64,000 nt of DNA from Pseudomonas sp. NCCP-436 (GTDB taxonomy: Bacteria > Pseudomonadota > Gammaproteobacteria > Pseudomonadales > Pseudomonadaceae), in assembly GCF_019656335.1 (NCBI RefSeq), contig NZ_BPLZ01000013.1, positions 39,914-103,913 on the forward strand, read 5' to 3'. Position numbers and translations under genes: made by a program. The notes under the pieces were generated by a model. The model had not been told where the DNA came from. It did no database searches and worked only from the letters and a program-made list of their open reading frames with translations. Positions 47,760 through 57,767 of the stretch are shown piece after piece (positions within the stretch are counted from its first letter, which is position 1; every line of letters begins with the position of its first letter).

Positions 47760-49603
47760 ACGACCCCGAGGTAATCTGGAGCGCTGAACAGGCCGCAGCC
47801 GCCAGTGTTGATTTTGCCGAGCTGCACGCGGCTCATGGCGGTGTGCTGTGGGTGGCCTATGATCCGCTAAGGGCGCGCTGCGGGCTGTTTTTCTGGCGTG
47901 ACGGTGTTGTGCGCGAGTTGACCCCTGAGGGGGTTTCCGTGCGCAGCCGGGTTTACGAGTATGGTGGTGGTGCCTGCTGTGCCACGGAACAGGGCGTGGC
48001 GTTTGTCAACGAGTGCGATCAGCAGGTCTATTGCCTCCATATAGGCCCCGATGGCAGTGTTCAGGGCTCTCCCGTGGGGATCACCAGTCAGCCCAACTGC
48101 CGTTATGGTGACCTGTCCTTTGTTCCAGCCTGGCAGGCGCTGCTGGCGGTCGAGGAAAGTCATGAAAGTGGCAGGGTGGTGCATCGGCTGGTGCGTATCG
48201 ACCTCAACGGCAGGCGCGATGTACTGGTTGAGGGCGCCGATTTCTATGCGGCGCCGGTAGTCGATCCTGGCGGTCTGCGACTGGCCTGGATCGAGTGGGA
48301 TCGCCCGAACCTGCCCTGGGTTGCCACGCGTCTTTGTCAGAGCACGGCTGGCGAACGCATTCGCGTGCTGGCAGGTGAGGCGAATGATCAGGCCCTGCAG
48401 CAGCCTCGTTTCGATGCGCAGGGCCGACTTTGGGTATTGAGCGACCGATCCGGCTGGTGGCAGCCCGAGTGTATCGATGCCCAGGAAGTCCTGTGGCAGG
48501 CCGCGCCCTGCGATCACGCGCCGGCCCCCTGGCAGTTGGGTGGTCGCACCTACTTGCCGTTTGGGCAGGATGGGCTGTTACTGACGCGCTTCGAAGAGGG
48601 GGTTGGCCTTCTCTGTACAGCTCGCACCAGTGAGTCGAGCACCGAGCATAGCGCCAAATCCACAGGACAGCGTCTAGCCGAAGGTTTCACCCGTTTCCGC
48701 TCCCTGGCCGCCGATGACAAGCATTTCTACAGCATCGCTGCTGCGCCGGAGCGCTTGCCGGCGGTGCTGGCGATCAATCGAGATGACGGTGTTGTGCAGA
48801 CGCTGTCTGGCGGTGAGCAGCCGCTGGCGGAGCAACACTTGTCTCGCCCCCGGCCATTTTGCTGTGCAGTAGCCGATGCCGAGCATTGTCATGGTTTTTT
48901 CTACCCGCCGGTTGCGGGTGGGGAGACTCCGCCGCTGGTGATTTTCCTCCACGGCGGCCCGACTTCGGCCTGCTATCCGGTATTCGATCCGCGCATCGCC
49001 TTCTGGACGCTGCGCGGCTTTGCCGTGCTGGATCTCAACTATCGCGGTAGCAGTGGCTATGGGCGAGCCTATCGACTGCGCCTGGCGGGCAATTGGGGGG
49101 AGCTGGAGGTGGAGGATGTTGGCGCCGCTATCAAGGCGCTGGTTGAGGAGGGGCGTATCGATCCGCAGCGGGTGTTCGTGCGTGGAGGGAGTGCTGGCGG
49201 TTTCAGTGCATTGCGGGCGCTTGCCGAATTGCCCCAGCTCTGTGGGGGCGCCAGCCTGTACGGGGTGAGTGACCCGCTGGCACTGCGCCGGCTGACGCAC
49301 AAGTTCGAAGCCGATTACCTGGACTGGCTGATCGGCGATCCGGATCAGCATGCACGCCGCTATCTCAGTCGCACGCCGCTATGGCAGGCTGAGCGTATCC
49401 GGGCGCCGGTGATCTTCTTCCAGGGTGAGCTGGATGCAGTGGTGGTAGCCAGTCAGACCGAACAAATGGTCAAGGCCATGCAGCAACATGGCGTGCGGGT
49501 CGAGTACCATCTGTTCGCCGGAGAGCGGCACGGTTTCCGTCAGGCCGGCAATATTGCCCGGGCGCTACAGGCTGAGTACACCTTCTACCGTAAGCAGGAC
49601 TGA
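47747..49603 (+). CDS. pqqH: S9 family peptidase, PqqH type
   Basis: 618 residues. An N-terminal propeller-like domain precedes a prolyl-oligopeptidase alpha/beta hydrolase domain with the nucleophile in [12 protein letters not shown] (about residue 485), the Asp in GELDAVV and the His in ERHGFRQ. In P. aeruginosa the equivalent gene after pqqE is called pqqH. It might help process PqqA, since pqqF is absent here; its precise role is unclear. It overlaps pqqE by 13 bases. Confidence 0.82.
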   Translation: MQGVNDPEVIWSAEQAAAASVDFAELHAAHGGVLWVAYDPLRARCGLFFWRDGVVRELTPEGVSVRSRVYEYGGGACCATEQGVAFVNECDQQVYCLHIGPDGSVQGSPVGITSQPNCRYGDLSFVPAWQALLAVEESHESGRVVHRLVRIDLNGRRDVLVEGADFYAAPVVDPGGLRLAWIEWDRPNLPWVATRLCQSTAGERIRVLAGEANDQALQQPRFDAQGRLWVLSDRSGWWQPECIDAQEVLWQAAPCDHAPAPWQLGGRTYLPFGQDGLLLTRFEEGVGLLCTARTSESSTEHSAKSTGQRLAEGFTRFRSLAADDKHFYSIAAAPERLPAVLAINRDDGVVQTLSGGEQPLAEQHLSRPRPFCCAVADAEHCHGFFYPPVAGGETPPLVIFLHGGPTSACYPVFDPRIAFWTLRGFAVLDLNYRGSSGYGRAYRLRLAGNWGELEVEDVGAAIKALVEEGRIDPQRVFVRGGSAGGFSALRALAELPQLCGGASLYGVSDPLALRRLTHKFEADYLDWLIGDPDQHARRYLSRTPLWQAERIRAPVIFFQGELDAVVVASQTEQMVKAMQQHGVRVEYHLFAGERHGFRQAGNIARALQAEYTFYRKQD

Positions 49604-49612
49604 GCAACGAGC

Positions 49613-49635
49613 GCATTGCATTAACTTTGCAATGC
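49613..49635. promoter_or_regulatory. Inverted repeat between pqqH and ercA
   Basis: Perfect 8-bp inverted repeat gcattgca-ttaactt-tgcaatgc, just after the pqqH stop and about 47 bases before the ercA start. Without T-run it looks more like an operator than a terminator. Confidence 0.4.
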
Positions 49636-49681
49636 AGTAGGCTGGGCGCCATTCGATAACAATAACTACCAGATCACAGTA

Positions 49682-50845
49682 ATGAGCCACGATTTGAGTC
49701 AGTTGCGTAAGTTCGTTACACCCGAAATCATCTTTGGTGCCGGCTCTCGGCACAATGTTGGCAACTACGCTAAGACCTTTGGTGCCCGCAAGGTACTGGT
49801 AGTGTCCGATCCCGGAGTGGTGGCCGCCGGCTGGACCGGGGACGTGGAGGCCAGTCTGCAGAGGCTGGGCATCGAGCACTGCTTGTATACCGGCGTATCG
49901 CCCAATCCTCGGGTGGAGGAGGTCATGGAAGGCGCCGAGCTGTATCGCAGCGAAGGTTGCAACGTGATCGTCGCGGTTGGCGGTGGTAGCCCGATGGACT
50001 GCGCCAAGGGCATCGGCATCGTGGTCGCACACGGACGCAACATTCTTGAGTTCGAGGGTGTGGATACCATTCACGTGCCCAGTCCGCCGCTTATCCTGAT
50101 ACCTACCACTGCCGGCACTTCGGCCGACGTTTCACAGTTCGTGATCATCTCCAACCAGCAGGAGCGGATGAAGTTTTCCATCGTCAGCAAGGCGGTGGTG
50201 CCGGATGTATCGCTGATAGACCCGGAAACCACCTTAAGCATGGATCCGTTCCTCTCGGCCTGTACCGGTATCGACGCGCTGGTTCACGCCATCGAGGCCT
50301 TCGTCTCCACCGGCCACGGCCCGCTGACCGACCCACACGCGTTGGAGGCCATGCGTCTGATCAACGGCAACCTGGTGCAGATGATCGCCAACCCCGGCGA
50401 CATCGCCCTGCGCGAGAAGATCATGCTCGGCAGCATGCAGGCCGGCCTGGCCTTTTCCAACGCGATTCTCGGCGCGGTGCACGCCATGAGCCACAGTCTA
50501 GGGGGGTTCCTCGACCTGCCGCATGGGTTGTGCAATGCAGTACTGGTCGAACACGTGGTGGCCTTCAACTACAGCGCGGCGCCGGAGCGTTTCAAGGTGA
50601 TCGCTGAAACGCTTGGTATCGATTGCCGAGGGTTGACTCACGGACAGATTCGCCAGCGCCTGGTCGAGCACCTGATTGCTTTCAAGCATGCTGTCGGTTT
50701 TCGCGAAACATTGGGCCTGCATGGGGTCGGCATTTCCGATATTCCATTCCTCTCCAGTCATGCCATGGACGACCCGTGCATCCTTACCAACCCGCGTCAG
50801 TCGACTCAGCGTGATGTCGAGGTAGTCTATGGCGAGGCGCTCTGA
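49682..50845 (+). CDS. ercA: Iron-containing alcohol dehydrogenase ErcA-like
   Basis: 387 residues, group III alcohol dehydrogenase. NAD-binding GGGSPMDCAKG, iron-binding region MSHSLGGFLDLPHGLCNAVLVEH with its His residues. In P. aeruginosa ercA lies after pqqH and belongs to the regulatory network for ethanol oxidation by the PQQ-dependent system rather than to the main oxidation path. The 3' end overlaps the kinase gene ercS by 17 bases. Confidence 0.85.
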   Translation: MSHDLSQLRKFVTPEIIFGAGSRHNVGNYAKTFGARKVLVVSDPGVVAAGWTGDVEASLQRLGIEHCLYTGVSPNPRVEEVMEGAELYRSEGCNVIVAVGGGSPMDCAKGIGIVVAHGRNILEFEGVDTIHVPSPPLILIPTTAGTSADVSQFVIISNQQERMKFSIVSKAVVPDVSLIDPETTLSMDPFLSACTGIDALVHAIEAFVSTGHGPLTDPHALEAMRLINGNLVQMIANPGDIALREKIMLGSMQAGLAFSNAILGAVHAMSHSLGGFLDLPHGLCNAVLVEHVVAFNYSAAPERFKVIAETLGIDCRGLTHGQIRQRLVEHLIAFKHAVGFRETLGLHGVGISDIPFLSSHAMDDPCILTNPRQSTQRDVEVVYGEAL

Positions 50846-52553
50846 CGAGGCTCTGGTCGGGCTGCTGGGGCTGAGCAGCCAGTCGGCGCGCAAGAGTCAC
50901 TACCCTGAACTGCTGGCACGCCTGGAGGAGCTGGAGGCCGAGCGCAATCGCTACAAGTGGCTGTTCGAGCACGCGGTACACGGCATCATCCAGGCCAGTC
51001 TGCAGGATGGTGTGCTGGCGGCTAATCCGGCGATGGCGCGGATGCTCGGCTATGAAAATCCACAGGAAGTGCTCTGGTCGCTTGGCGATCTGGCTCGGCA
51101 TCTGTTCGTCGGTGGTTTCGATGAATTGATGTTGATCCGCGATCAGTTGAATCAGGGGCAGGCCCTGCTCGGCTATGAGACGCGTTTGCGCCGGCGCGAC
51201 GGCACTACCATCGACGTGCTGATGAATCTGCTGCTCAAGCCGGAGAGCGAAGGGGTCTTCGAGGGTTTCGTCGCCGATATCACCGAACGCAAGCAGGCCC
51301 AGCAGCGACTGCAGCAACTCAACGATGAACTGGAGCGACGAGTTGCGGCACGCACCTTCGAGTTGCTCGAATCCAACCGCAATCTGCAGCGGCAGATCGA
51401 GGAACGTGAGCGCATTGAACTGGCCTTGCGTGAGGCACGCGACGCCGCCGAGGCCGCCAACCGCAGCAAGGATAAGTACCTGGCAGCGGCCAGTCACGAT
51501 CTGTTGCAACCGCTCAACGCTGCCCGCCTGCTGATTTCCACCTTGCGCGAGCGCGAGTTGCCGGAGGCCGAACACAACCTGGTCGAGCGCAGCCATCTGG
51601 CGCTGGAAGGCGCCGAGGATTTACTGACGGATCTGCTGGATATTTCCAAGTTGGATCAGGCAGCGATCAAGCCGGACATTGATGTCTATCGCCTGGAGGA
51701 ACTGCTGAGACCGCTGGCTTCGGAGTTCGAGGGCGTAGCGGCGGCCAGTGGCCTGGAGCTGCGTGTGCGTATCGCCGATTGTGCGGTGCGTACCGACTTC
51801 CGTCTGCTCACGCGCATATTGCGCAACTTTCTCAGCAATGCCTGCCGCTATACCGAGCAGGGCAGGGTACTGCTCGGCTGTCGGCGCCGTGGCGATTTCG
51901 TCGAGTTGCAGGTTTGGGATACCGGCCGTGGCATCGCTGCCAATCAGATGGACAAGATATTCCTCGAATTCAATCAGCTCGACGTACCTCGTGCAGCCGA
52001 ACGTAAGGGCGTCGGGCTGGGGCTGGCCATTGTCGAACGCATCGCGCGAATGCTCGGCTATCCCCTGCAGGTGCGCTCCCAGCCGGGCCGTGGCTCGCTA
52101 TTCGGCATCAGCGTGCCACTGGCTGCCGAGCGTCCGCGACACCAGACTCAGCCGCCTCCCCAGGCCGGGCTCGGTAATCCGTTGCCTGGGCGCCGCCTGC
52201 TGGTGATCGACAACGAGACAGACATCCTCCACAGCATGGCGGCCCTGCTCGGGCAGTGGGGCTGCGAGGTGGTCACCGCTCTGGATCTTGCCGAAGCACT
52301 GCAACGTCTGCAGGGACAGGCGCCAGACGTGATTCTGGCTGACTATCACCTCGATCATGCGGTGCTCGGGCATCAGGTCATCCGGCAACTGCGCAGTGTT
52401 TTTGACAGGCCGATCCCAGCGCTGATCATCAGTGCCGATCGCAGCGACGAGTGTCGACGGGAACTGCAGGCGCTGGGTGTGCCGCTGCTGAATAAGCCGG
52501 TCAAGCCGGGCAAGTTGCGCGCTGTGCTCAGTCAGCTGCTGCAGGACTGCTAA
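50829..52553 (+). CDS. ercS: Hybrid sensor histidine kinase ErcS-like (PAS, HK, REC)
   Basis: 574 residues without membrane helices: a PAS domain (RYKWLFEHAVHGIIQASLQDG, about 35-155), a coiled coil, HisKA with ASHDLLQPLNAARLL, HATPase (NFLSNACRYT, DTGRGIA, GVGLGLAIVERIA) and a C-terminal receiver with phospho-acceptor Asp in VILADYHLD. A cytoplasmic hybrid kinase similar to ErcS and NahK. It would sense an intracellular signal and relay phosphate in the control of ethanol oxidation genes. Confidence 0.85.
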   Translation: MARRSDEALVGLLGLSSQSARKSHYPELLARLEELEAERNRYKWLFEHAVHGIIQASLQDGVLAANPAMARMLGYENPQEVLWSLGDLARHLFVGGFDELMLIRDQLNQGQALLGYETRLRRRDGTTIDVLMNLLLKPESEGVFEGFVADITERKQAQQRLQQLNDELERRVAARTFELLESNRNLQRQIEERERIELALREARDAAEAANRSKDKYLAAASHDLLQPLNAARLLISTLRERELPEAEHNLVERSHLALEGAEDLLTDLLDISKLDQAAIKPDIDVYRLEELLRPLASEFEGVAAASGLELRVRIADCAVRTDFRLLTRILRNFLSNACRYTEQGRVLLGCRRRGDFVELQVWDTGRGIAANQMDKIFLEFNQLDVPRAAERKGVGLGLAIVERIARMLGYPLQVRSQPGRGSLFGISVPLAAERPRHQTQPPPQAGLGNPLPGRRLLVIDNETDILHSMAALLGQWGCEVVTALDLAEALQRLQGQAPDVILADYHLDHAVLGHQVIRQLRSVFDRPIPALIISADRSDECRRELQALGVPLLNKPVKPGKLRAVLSQLLQDC

Positions 52554-52628
52554 ACGGTAGTCCCTCACTGAACCTGGGGGATCGGGGTGCTGTCTACAGG
52601 CGACCTCAAGCCCTAGGAGATAATCACA

Positions 52629-53036
52629 ATGACAATGTCCATGAATCCCTTCATGCGCCGCCTGGCATCCGTCACCGCACTGTTTCATCTGCTGTTGGTA
52701 GTGCAGGTTCCTGTCGCGAATGCGGCGATGATCGGTACCCACGAGGTGATCGCCGAGCAGCAGCACAAGGTAGATCAAGAGCAACTGTTGGCCATGCTCG
52801 ACGATCAGTCGGTCAAGGAAAAGCTGATGTCCATGGGAGTCGAGCGCGAGCAGGTGGAGGCGCGCATCGCCAGCCTGACTCCGGCCGAGCTGGCGCAGTT
52901 CAATCAGGAACTGGAGCAGGCTCCTGCAGGGGCCGGGGTGGTTGGCATCATCGTGTTGTTTCTGGTGATCTTCATCATCACTGATATGCTGTGCGCCACC
53001 AACATCTTCAGCTTCGTCAAATGCATCAATCGCTGA
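52629..53036 (+). CDS. PA2779 family exported protein
   Basis: 135 residues. An N-terminal signal peptide (MTMSMNPFMRRLASVTALFHLLL, cleavage near NAA-M), a charged helical region (QEQLLAMLDDQSVKEKLMSMGVEREQVEARI), and a C-terminal helix GVVGIIVLFLVIFIITD followed by MLCATNIFSFVKCINR. It matches PA2779-like proteins and is always followed by a PA2778-like peptidase in species I recall, as here. Possibly the peptidase's substrate (inference). Function unknown. The start ATG follows an aggagat ribosome binding site. Confidence 0.72.
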   Translation: MTMSMNPFMRRLASVTALFHLLLVVQVPVANAAMIGTHEVIAEQQHKVDQEQLLAMLDDQSVKEKLMSMGVEREQVEARIASLTPAELAQFNQELEQAPAGAGVVGIIVLFLVIFIITDMLCATNIFSFVKCINR

Positions 53037-53971
53037 TTCGTCTCTGCTGTCTCGTCTCACTTGTTCTGCTCACCGCATGCGCAAGGTCTCCGGTGCTGTC
53101 GCCGGAGGCCGAGCGTCTGCCTGAGCGAGTTGAACTGAGCGATGTACCCTTCTTTCCCCAGCAGGCCTATCAGTGTGGTCCGGCAGCCCTGGCCACCATG
53201 CTTACCCAGCGCGACGTGGCGACAACACCGGGTGCGCTCAGAGACAAGGTTTACCTTCCGGGTCGGGAAGGCAGCTTGCAGGTGGAGATGGTTGCAGCGG
53301 CGCGCAGTCACGACATGCTTGTTTATCCACTGCAGCCGAAGCTTGAGACGCTGCTGATCGAGGTTGCCGCTGGTAATCCGGTACTGGTACTGCAGAACCT
53401 TGCCTTCGACTGGTATCCGCAATGGCATTTTGCTGTGGTAGTCGGCTATGACCGACGGGCGCGTACGTTAACCCTGCGCTCCGGAACTACGCGGCGGCTG
53501 GTGGACGACTTCGCCAGTTTTGAGCGGAGCTGGGCGCGCGGGCAGCGTTGGGCGGTGCTGACGCTACCACCGGAGCAGTTGCCGGCTCAGGCCGACATGC
53601 ACCGCTGGCTCGCTGCCGCGAGTGACCTGGAGCAGACCGGTCGGGTGCAGGCGGCGCAGCGCGCCTACCGGCGTGCCAGCGAGGCCTGGCCGGAGCAGGC
53701 GCTGCCCTGGTTTGCCCTGGGTAACAGGCGCTATGTGGCCGGAGATCAGCAGGGGGCAGAGCAGGCCTTGCGTGCCTCTGTCGAGAAGGAGCCGGACTTT
53801 GCCGCCGGCTGGTACAACCTGTCTCAACTGCTGGGTGAGCGCGGATGTGCGAGGGAGGCTCGGCAAGCCCAGGCTTGCGCCCAAAAGTTGGCGCCGGATG
53901 ATACACGTTTTGCCATGCCGCCAGCGGATCGCGGCGATGGGCAATGTCAGGCCTTGCCGGTCTGTCCATGA
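53021..53971 (+). CDS. PA2778 family cysteine peptidase lipoprotein (C39-like, with TPR)
   Basis: 316 residues. A lipoprotein signal ends in the lipobox LTAC (Cys20). The C39-like peptidase domain has the nucleophile in QAYQCGPAALATML and His in YPQWHFAVVVGYD. A C-terminal TPR-like part contains RAYRRASEAWPEQALPWFALGNRRY and AAGWYNLSQLLGERG. C39 peptidases usually cut leader peptides after double glycine; the target here is unknown, perhaps the upstream PA2779-like protein. It overlaps that gene by 16 bases. Confidence 0.8.
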   Translation: MHQSLIRLCCLVSLVLLTACARSPVLSPEAERLPERVELSDVPFFPQQAYQCGPAALATMLTQRDVATTPGALRDKVYLPGREGSLQVEMVAAARSHDMLVYPLQPKLETLLIEVAAGNPVLVLQNLAFDWYPQWHFAVVVGYDRRARTLTLRSGTTRRLVDDFASFERSWARGQRWAVLTLPPEQLPAQADMHRWLAAASDLEQTGRVQAAQRAYRRASEAWPEQALPWFALGNRRYVAGDQQGAEQALRASVEKEPDFAAGWYNLSQLLGERGCAREARQAQACAQKLAPDDTRFAMPPADRGDGQCQALPVCP

Positions 53972-53982
53972 TGCTCAATGAA

Positions 53983-54004
53983 AACGGCGCCCGAAGGCGC
54001 CGTT
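53983..54004. terminator. Shared terminator between PA2778-like gene and pauB-like gene
   Basis: A perfect 9-bp stem aacggcgcc-cgaa-ggcgccgtt, with A-rich sequence on the left side and ctt on the right. It can end transcripts from both convergent genes; the minus-strand reading has the better T-tail. Confidence 0.75.
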
Positions 54005-54022
54005 CTTGGCTGCAGCTCCGGC

Positions 54023-55306
54023 TTAGATACCGAGTTTGTCGCGCAGGGTGTAGTACCAGGCGCCGATGGCGCTGAACGGCACCTGGAACAGGCGCCCGCC
54101 CGGGAAGGGATAGTGCGGCAGCTCGGCGAAGGCATCGAAGCGCTCGGCCTGGCCGCGTAGCGCCTCAGCCAGCACCTTGCCCGCCAGGTGTGTATAGGTC
54201 ACGCCGTGGCCGCTGCAGCCCTGCGAGTAGTAGATGTTGTCGCCGAGGCGACCAACCTGCGGCAGACGCGACAGCGTCAGTAGGAAGTTGCCGGTCCAGG
54301 CGTAGTCGATCCTGACGTTCTTCAATTGCGGGAAGGTCTTGAGCATCTTCGGCCGGATGATCGCTTCGATATTGGCTGGGTCGCGGGCGCCATAGACCAC
54401 GCCGCCGCCGTAGATCAGGCGCTTGTCGCCGGAGAGGCGGTAATAGTCGAGCAGGTAGTTGCAGTCCTCGACGCAGTAATCCTGCGGCAGCAGACTGGCG
54501 GCCACTTCGTCCGACAACGGCTCGGTGGTTATTACCTGGGTACCGCAGGGCATCGATTTGGCGGCCAGCTCCGGAATCAGGTTGCCCAGGTAGGCGTTGC
54601 CAGCCACCACCACGAACTTGGCTTTGACCCGGCCTTCGGGGGTGTGTACCACCGGATTGGCGCCACGCTCCACGCGGATAGCGGGCGACTGTTCATAGAT
54701 CACCCCGCCCAGTGACTCCACCGCAGCTGCTTCGCCCAATGCCAGGTTCAGCGGATGGATGTGTCCGCCACTCATGTCCAGCATGCCGCCGACATAGTTC
54801 TCGGTGGCCACCACTTCGCGGATGCGTTTGGCATCGAGCAGTTCAAGCTGGGTGTGGCCGAAACGCTCCCAGAGTTTCTTCTGCGACTCCAGGTGGCCCA
54901 TTTGCTTGGCGGTGAAGGCGGCGAATACGCCGCCGTCCTTCAGGTCGCACTGGATGTTGTACTTGGCGATGCGATCACGAATGATCCGACCACCCTCGAA
55001 GGCCATCTGGCCAAGCAGTTGCGCCTGCTTCGGGCCGACGGTACGCTCGATCACATCGATATCGCGGCTATAGCTGTTGACGATTTGCCCGCCATTGCGC
55101 CCGGAAGCACCGAAGCCAACCTTGGCCGCTTCGACGATGCTGACCCGGAAGCCGTTCTCCAGCAGAAACAGAGCAGTGGACAGGCCTGTATAGCCTGCGC
55201 CAACGATACAGACATCGGTTTCCACCTCGCCCTGCAGAGCTGGGCGTTGCGGGGCAGGGTTGGCTGAGGCGGCGTAATAGGATTGAGGGTATGCCGTGTG
55301 CGCCAT
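54023..55306 (-). CDS. FAD-dependent oxidoreductase, gamma-glutamylputrescine oxidase type (PauB/PuuB)
   Basis: 427 residues. The DAO-type FAD-binding site is VCIVGAGYTGLSTALFLLENG (about residues 32-52; ends VCIVGAG and LENG), followed by GFGASGRNGGQI and GCSGHGVTYTHLAG near the C terminus. It is typical of the PauB/PuuB family in polyamine breakdown. Other amine oxidase substrates remain possible. No other polyamine gene is close, so this is a lone copy. Confidence 0.82.
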   Translation of the reverse strand: MAHTAYPQSYYAASANPAPQRPALQGEVETDVCIVGAGYTGLSTALFLLENGFRVSIVEAAKVGFGASGRNGGQIVNSYSRDIDVIERTVGPKQAQLLGQMAFEGGRIIRDRIAKYNIQCDLKDGGVFAAFTAKQMGHLESQKKLWERFGHTQLELLDAKRIREVVATENYVGGMLDMSGGHIHPLNLALGEAAAVESLGGVIYEQSPAIRVERGANPVVHTPEGRVKAKFVVVAGNAYLGNLIPELAAKSMPCGTQVITTEPLSDEVAASLLPQDYCVEDCNYLLDYYRLSGDKRLIYGGGVVYGARDPANIEAIIRPKMLKTFPQLKNVRIDYAWTGNFLLTLSRLPQVGRLGDNIYYSQGCSGHGVTYTHLAGKVLAEALRGQAERFDAFAELPHYPFPGGRLFQVPFSAIGAWYYTLRDKLGI

Positions 55307-55449
55307 CTTGAACCTCTGTTCTTTATTTTTTACGAGTAGCTCGATCCTACCCGAGTTGAAAATGCCCGGCTAGTGGTTGTGCAAAATATTCAACGTTGCC
55401 GGCATGAGTAAAAAATCTCGCCTATTTCAGTGGCTTAGCGAAAAAGTTG

Positions 55450-55477
55450 TTGACGGGGAAAAACTTCTGCGTAGAAT
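55450..55477 (+). promoter_or_regulatory. Sigma-70 promoter of tRNA-Val
   Basis: TTGACG, 16 bases, TAGAAT, ending 13 bases before the tRNA. It has the same design as the initiator tRNA promoters in this window. Confidence 0.75.
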
Positions 55478-55490
55478 GCGCACCCATCGA

Positions 55491-55567
55491 AGGCACATAG
55501 CTCAGTTGGTTAGAGCACCACCTTGACATGGTGGGGGTCGTTGGTTCGAGTCCAATTGTGCCTACCA
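55491..55567 (+). tRNA. tRNA-Val (GAC)
   Basis: 77 bases with encoded CCA. The anticodon loop reads cttgacatg with anticodon GAC; the acceptor stem pairs aggcaca with tgtgcct, and the T-loop ggttcgagtcc is normal. A terminator lies 8 bases downstream. Confidence 0.95.
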
Positions 55568-55574
55568 GATCGAT

Positions 55575-55607
55575 AAAAAAGGGGTCGTCAATGCGACCCC
55601 TTTTTTA
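55575..55607 (+). terminator. Terminator of tRNA-Val
   Basis: A 7-bp stem ggggtcg/cgacccc flanked by aaaaaa and tttttt, an efficient bidirectional rho-independent terminator. Confidence 0.9.
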
Positions 55608-55839
55608 TTGTCCGGCTTTCAGGGTTGCCAGGCGGCGCTCCGGGCAATATTGCAGCGGCTGCTTGTCAGGGCTGAAGCTTTCTGAAAGCATCCACATCTT
55701 TACTTCCAGTGACTCTGGTTCGGTTCGGTTGGCCCTAGGGCTCCTGCCATTGTTGGGCGGGTATACCGCCGGATCGCTTCCTGGCTCATCCCAACCCACG
55801 TGACCTTTGGTAGGGGTCACCACTAGGAGAGGAGGCGCC
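55608..55839 (+). other. Leader region upstream of thrS
   Basis: 232 bases between the tRNA-Val terminator and thrS. It holds a short gtgacc/ggtcac inverted repeat at 55800-55820 next to the ribosome binding site (aggagaggagg). A minus-strand frame of 82 codons crosses this region with protein-like composition but reaches into thrS, so I do not call it. No tRNA-like thrS operator could be proved by eye. Confidence 0.4.
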
Positions 55840-57762
55840 ATGCCCACCATTACTCTTCCCGACGGCAGTCAGCGTTCGTTCGATCATCCGGTATCCGTAC
55901 TGGAGGTCGCTCAGTCCATTGGTGCGGGCCTGGCCAAGGCCACGCTTGCTGGCAGGGTAAACGGCAGGCAGGTCGATGCCTGTGACGTAATCGATACCGA
56001 TGCCACTCTGCAGATCATCACACCGAAGGATGAAGAGGGGCTGGAAATCATCCGTCACTCCTGTGCGCATCTGGTGGGGCATGCGGTCAAGCAGCTGTAC
56101 CCGAATGCCAAGATGGTGATCGGGCCGGTGATTGACGAGGGGTTCTACTACGACATCGCCATTGATCGTCCCTTTACTCCTGAGGATCTGGCTGCCATCG
56201 AGAAGCGTATGGCTGAGTTGATCGCCAAGGATTATGACGTCATCAAGAAGATGACGCCGCGAGAGGAAGTCATCGAGGTGTTCAAGGCGCGTGGCGAGGA
56301 TTACAAGCTGCGTCTGATCGACGATATGCCTGATGAAAAGGCCATGGGGTTGTACTACCACGAGGAGTACGTGGATATGTGCCGCGGCCCGCACGTGCCC
56401 AATACCCGCTTCCTCAAGGCGTTCAAGCTGACTCGTATTTCCGGTGCCTACTGGCGTGGTGATTCCAAGAACGAGCAGTTGCAGCGTATTTATGGCACTG
56501 CCTGGGCGGACAAGAAACAGCTGGCGGCCTATATCCAGCGCATCGAGGAAGCCGAGAAGCGCGATCATCGGCGTATTGGCAAGCAGCTGGATCTTTTCCA
56601 TGTGCAGGAAGAAGCACCGGGCATGGTCTTTTGGCATCCCAACGGCTGGACTGTCTATCAGGTGCTGGAACAGTACATGCGTCAGGTGCAGCGTGATCAC
56701 GGCTACGTGGAGGTGCGTACACCGCAGGTGGTCGACCGCATTCTCTGGGAGCGTTCCGGGCACTGGTCCAACTATGCCGAGAACATGTTTACCACGGCTT
56801 CGGAAAACCGCGACTACGCGGTCAAACCGATGAACTGCCCGTGTCATGTGCAGATTTTCAATCAGGGGCTGAAGTCCTACCGCGACCTGCCGCTGCGCCT
56901 GGCCGAGTTCGGTGCCTGTCATCGCAACGAGCCGTCGGGTGCGTTGCACGGGATCATGCGTGTGCGCGGCTTTACTCAGGACGATGCACACATCTTCTGT
57001 ACCGAGGATCAGGTGAAGAAGGAGGCGGCCGACTTCATCAAGCTGACCTTGCAGGTATACGCTGACTTCGGCTTCAGCGACATTGCCATGAAGTTGTCGA
57101 CTCGCCCGGCCAAGCGCGTAGGTTCGGAGGAGTTGTGGGATCGCGCCGAGAGTGCGCTGGCTGATGCGTTGAACGAATCCGGCCTGGCTTGGGAATACCA
57201 GCCGGGTGAGGGCGCCTTCTATGGCCCGAAGATCGAATTCACCCTGCGTGACTGCCTGGGGCGTAGCTGGCAGTGTGGAACCCTGCAGTACGACCCGAAC
57301 CTGCCGGAGCGACTGGATGCCAGTTATATCGCCGAGGACAACAGTCGCAAGCGCCCCGTGATGCTGCATCGCGCGATCCTTGGTTCCTTCGAGCGTTTCA
57401 TCGGCATGCTGATCGAGCATTACGCCGGAGCCTTCCCGGCTTGGCTGGCTCCTACCCAGGCGGTGATCATGAATATCACCGACAAGCAAGCCGACTTTGC
57501 CCGTGAGGCGGAGAAAATTCTCAATCAAAGCGGCTTTCGTGCCAAGGTTGACTTGAGAAACGAGAAGATCGGCTTTAAAATTCGCGAGCATACTTTGCTC
57601 AAGGTTCCCTATCTCTTGGTTGTCGGAGATCGGGAAGTCGAGACTCGTTCCGTTGCTGTTCGTACCCGTGAAGGCGTCGACCTGGGCTCCATGCCCCTCG
57701 AGCAGTTCGCCTCGCAGTTGCAGCAAGCGGTTTCCCGGCGTGGTCGCCAAGATTTGGAGTAA
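55840..57762 (+). CDS. thrS: Threonyl-tRNA synthetase
   Basis: 640 residues, full length. It contains an N-terminal TGS domain ([28 protein letters not shown]), the editing domain ([19 protein letters not shown] with its HxxxH), and the class II catalytic core with motif 2 [31 protein letters not shown] and motif 3 [16 protein letters not shown]. It charges tRNA-Thr and clears serine errors. A strong ribosome binding site precedes the ATG. It heads the conserved translation operon thrS-infC-rpmI-rplT. Confidence 0.97.
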   Translation: MPTITLPDGSQRSFDHPVSVLEVAQSIGAGLAKATLAGRVNGRQVDACDVIDTDATLQIITPKDEEGLEIIRHSCAHLVGHAVKQLYPNAKMVIGPVIDEGFYYDIAIDRPFTPEDLAAIEKRMAELIAKDYDVIKKMTPREEVIEVFKARGEDYKLRLIDDMPDEKAMGLYYHEEYVDMCRGPHVPNTRFLKAFKLTRISGAYWRGDSKNEQLQRIYGTAWADKKQLAAYIQRIEEAEKRDHRRIGKQLDLFHVQEEAPGMVFWHPNGWTVYQVLEQYMRQVQRDHGYVEVRTPQVVDRILWERSGHWSNYAENMFTTASENRDYAVKPMNCPCHVQIFNQGLKSYRDLPLRLAEFGACHRNEPSGALHGIMRVRGFTQDDAHIFCTEDQVKKEAADFIKLTLQVYADFGFSDIAMKLSTRPAKRVGSEELWDRAESALADALNESGLAWEYQPGEGAFYGPKIEFTLRDCLGRSWQCGTLQYDPNLPERLDASYIAEDNSRKRPVMLHRAILGSFERFIGMLIEHYAGAFPAWLAPTQAVIMNITDKQADFAREAEKILNQSGFRAKVDLRNEKIGFKIREHTLLKVPYLLVVGDREVETRSVAVRTREGVDLGSMPLEQFASQLQQAVSRRGRQDLE

Positions 57763-57767
57763 GAGCT

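Noticed and set aside
55605..55850. An 82-codon minus-strand frame between tRNA-Val and thrS
   Set aside because: Composition is somewhat protein-like, but it crosses the thrS ribosome binding site, has no clear start signal of its own, and I cannot name a family.
55786..57750. A 654-codon frame on the minus strand opposite thrS
   Set aside because: It is the mirror of a fully conserved synthetase gene in GC-rich DNA; it has no ribosome binding site and no family resemblance.
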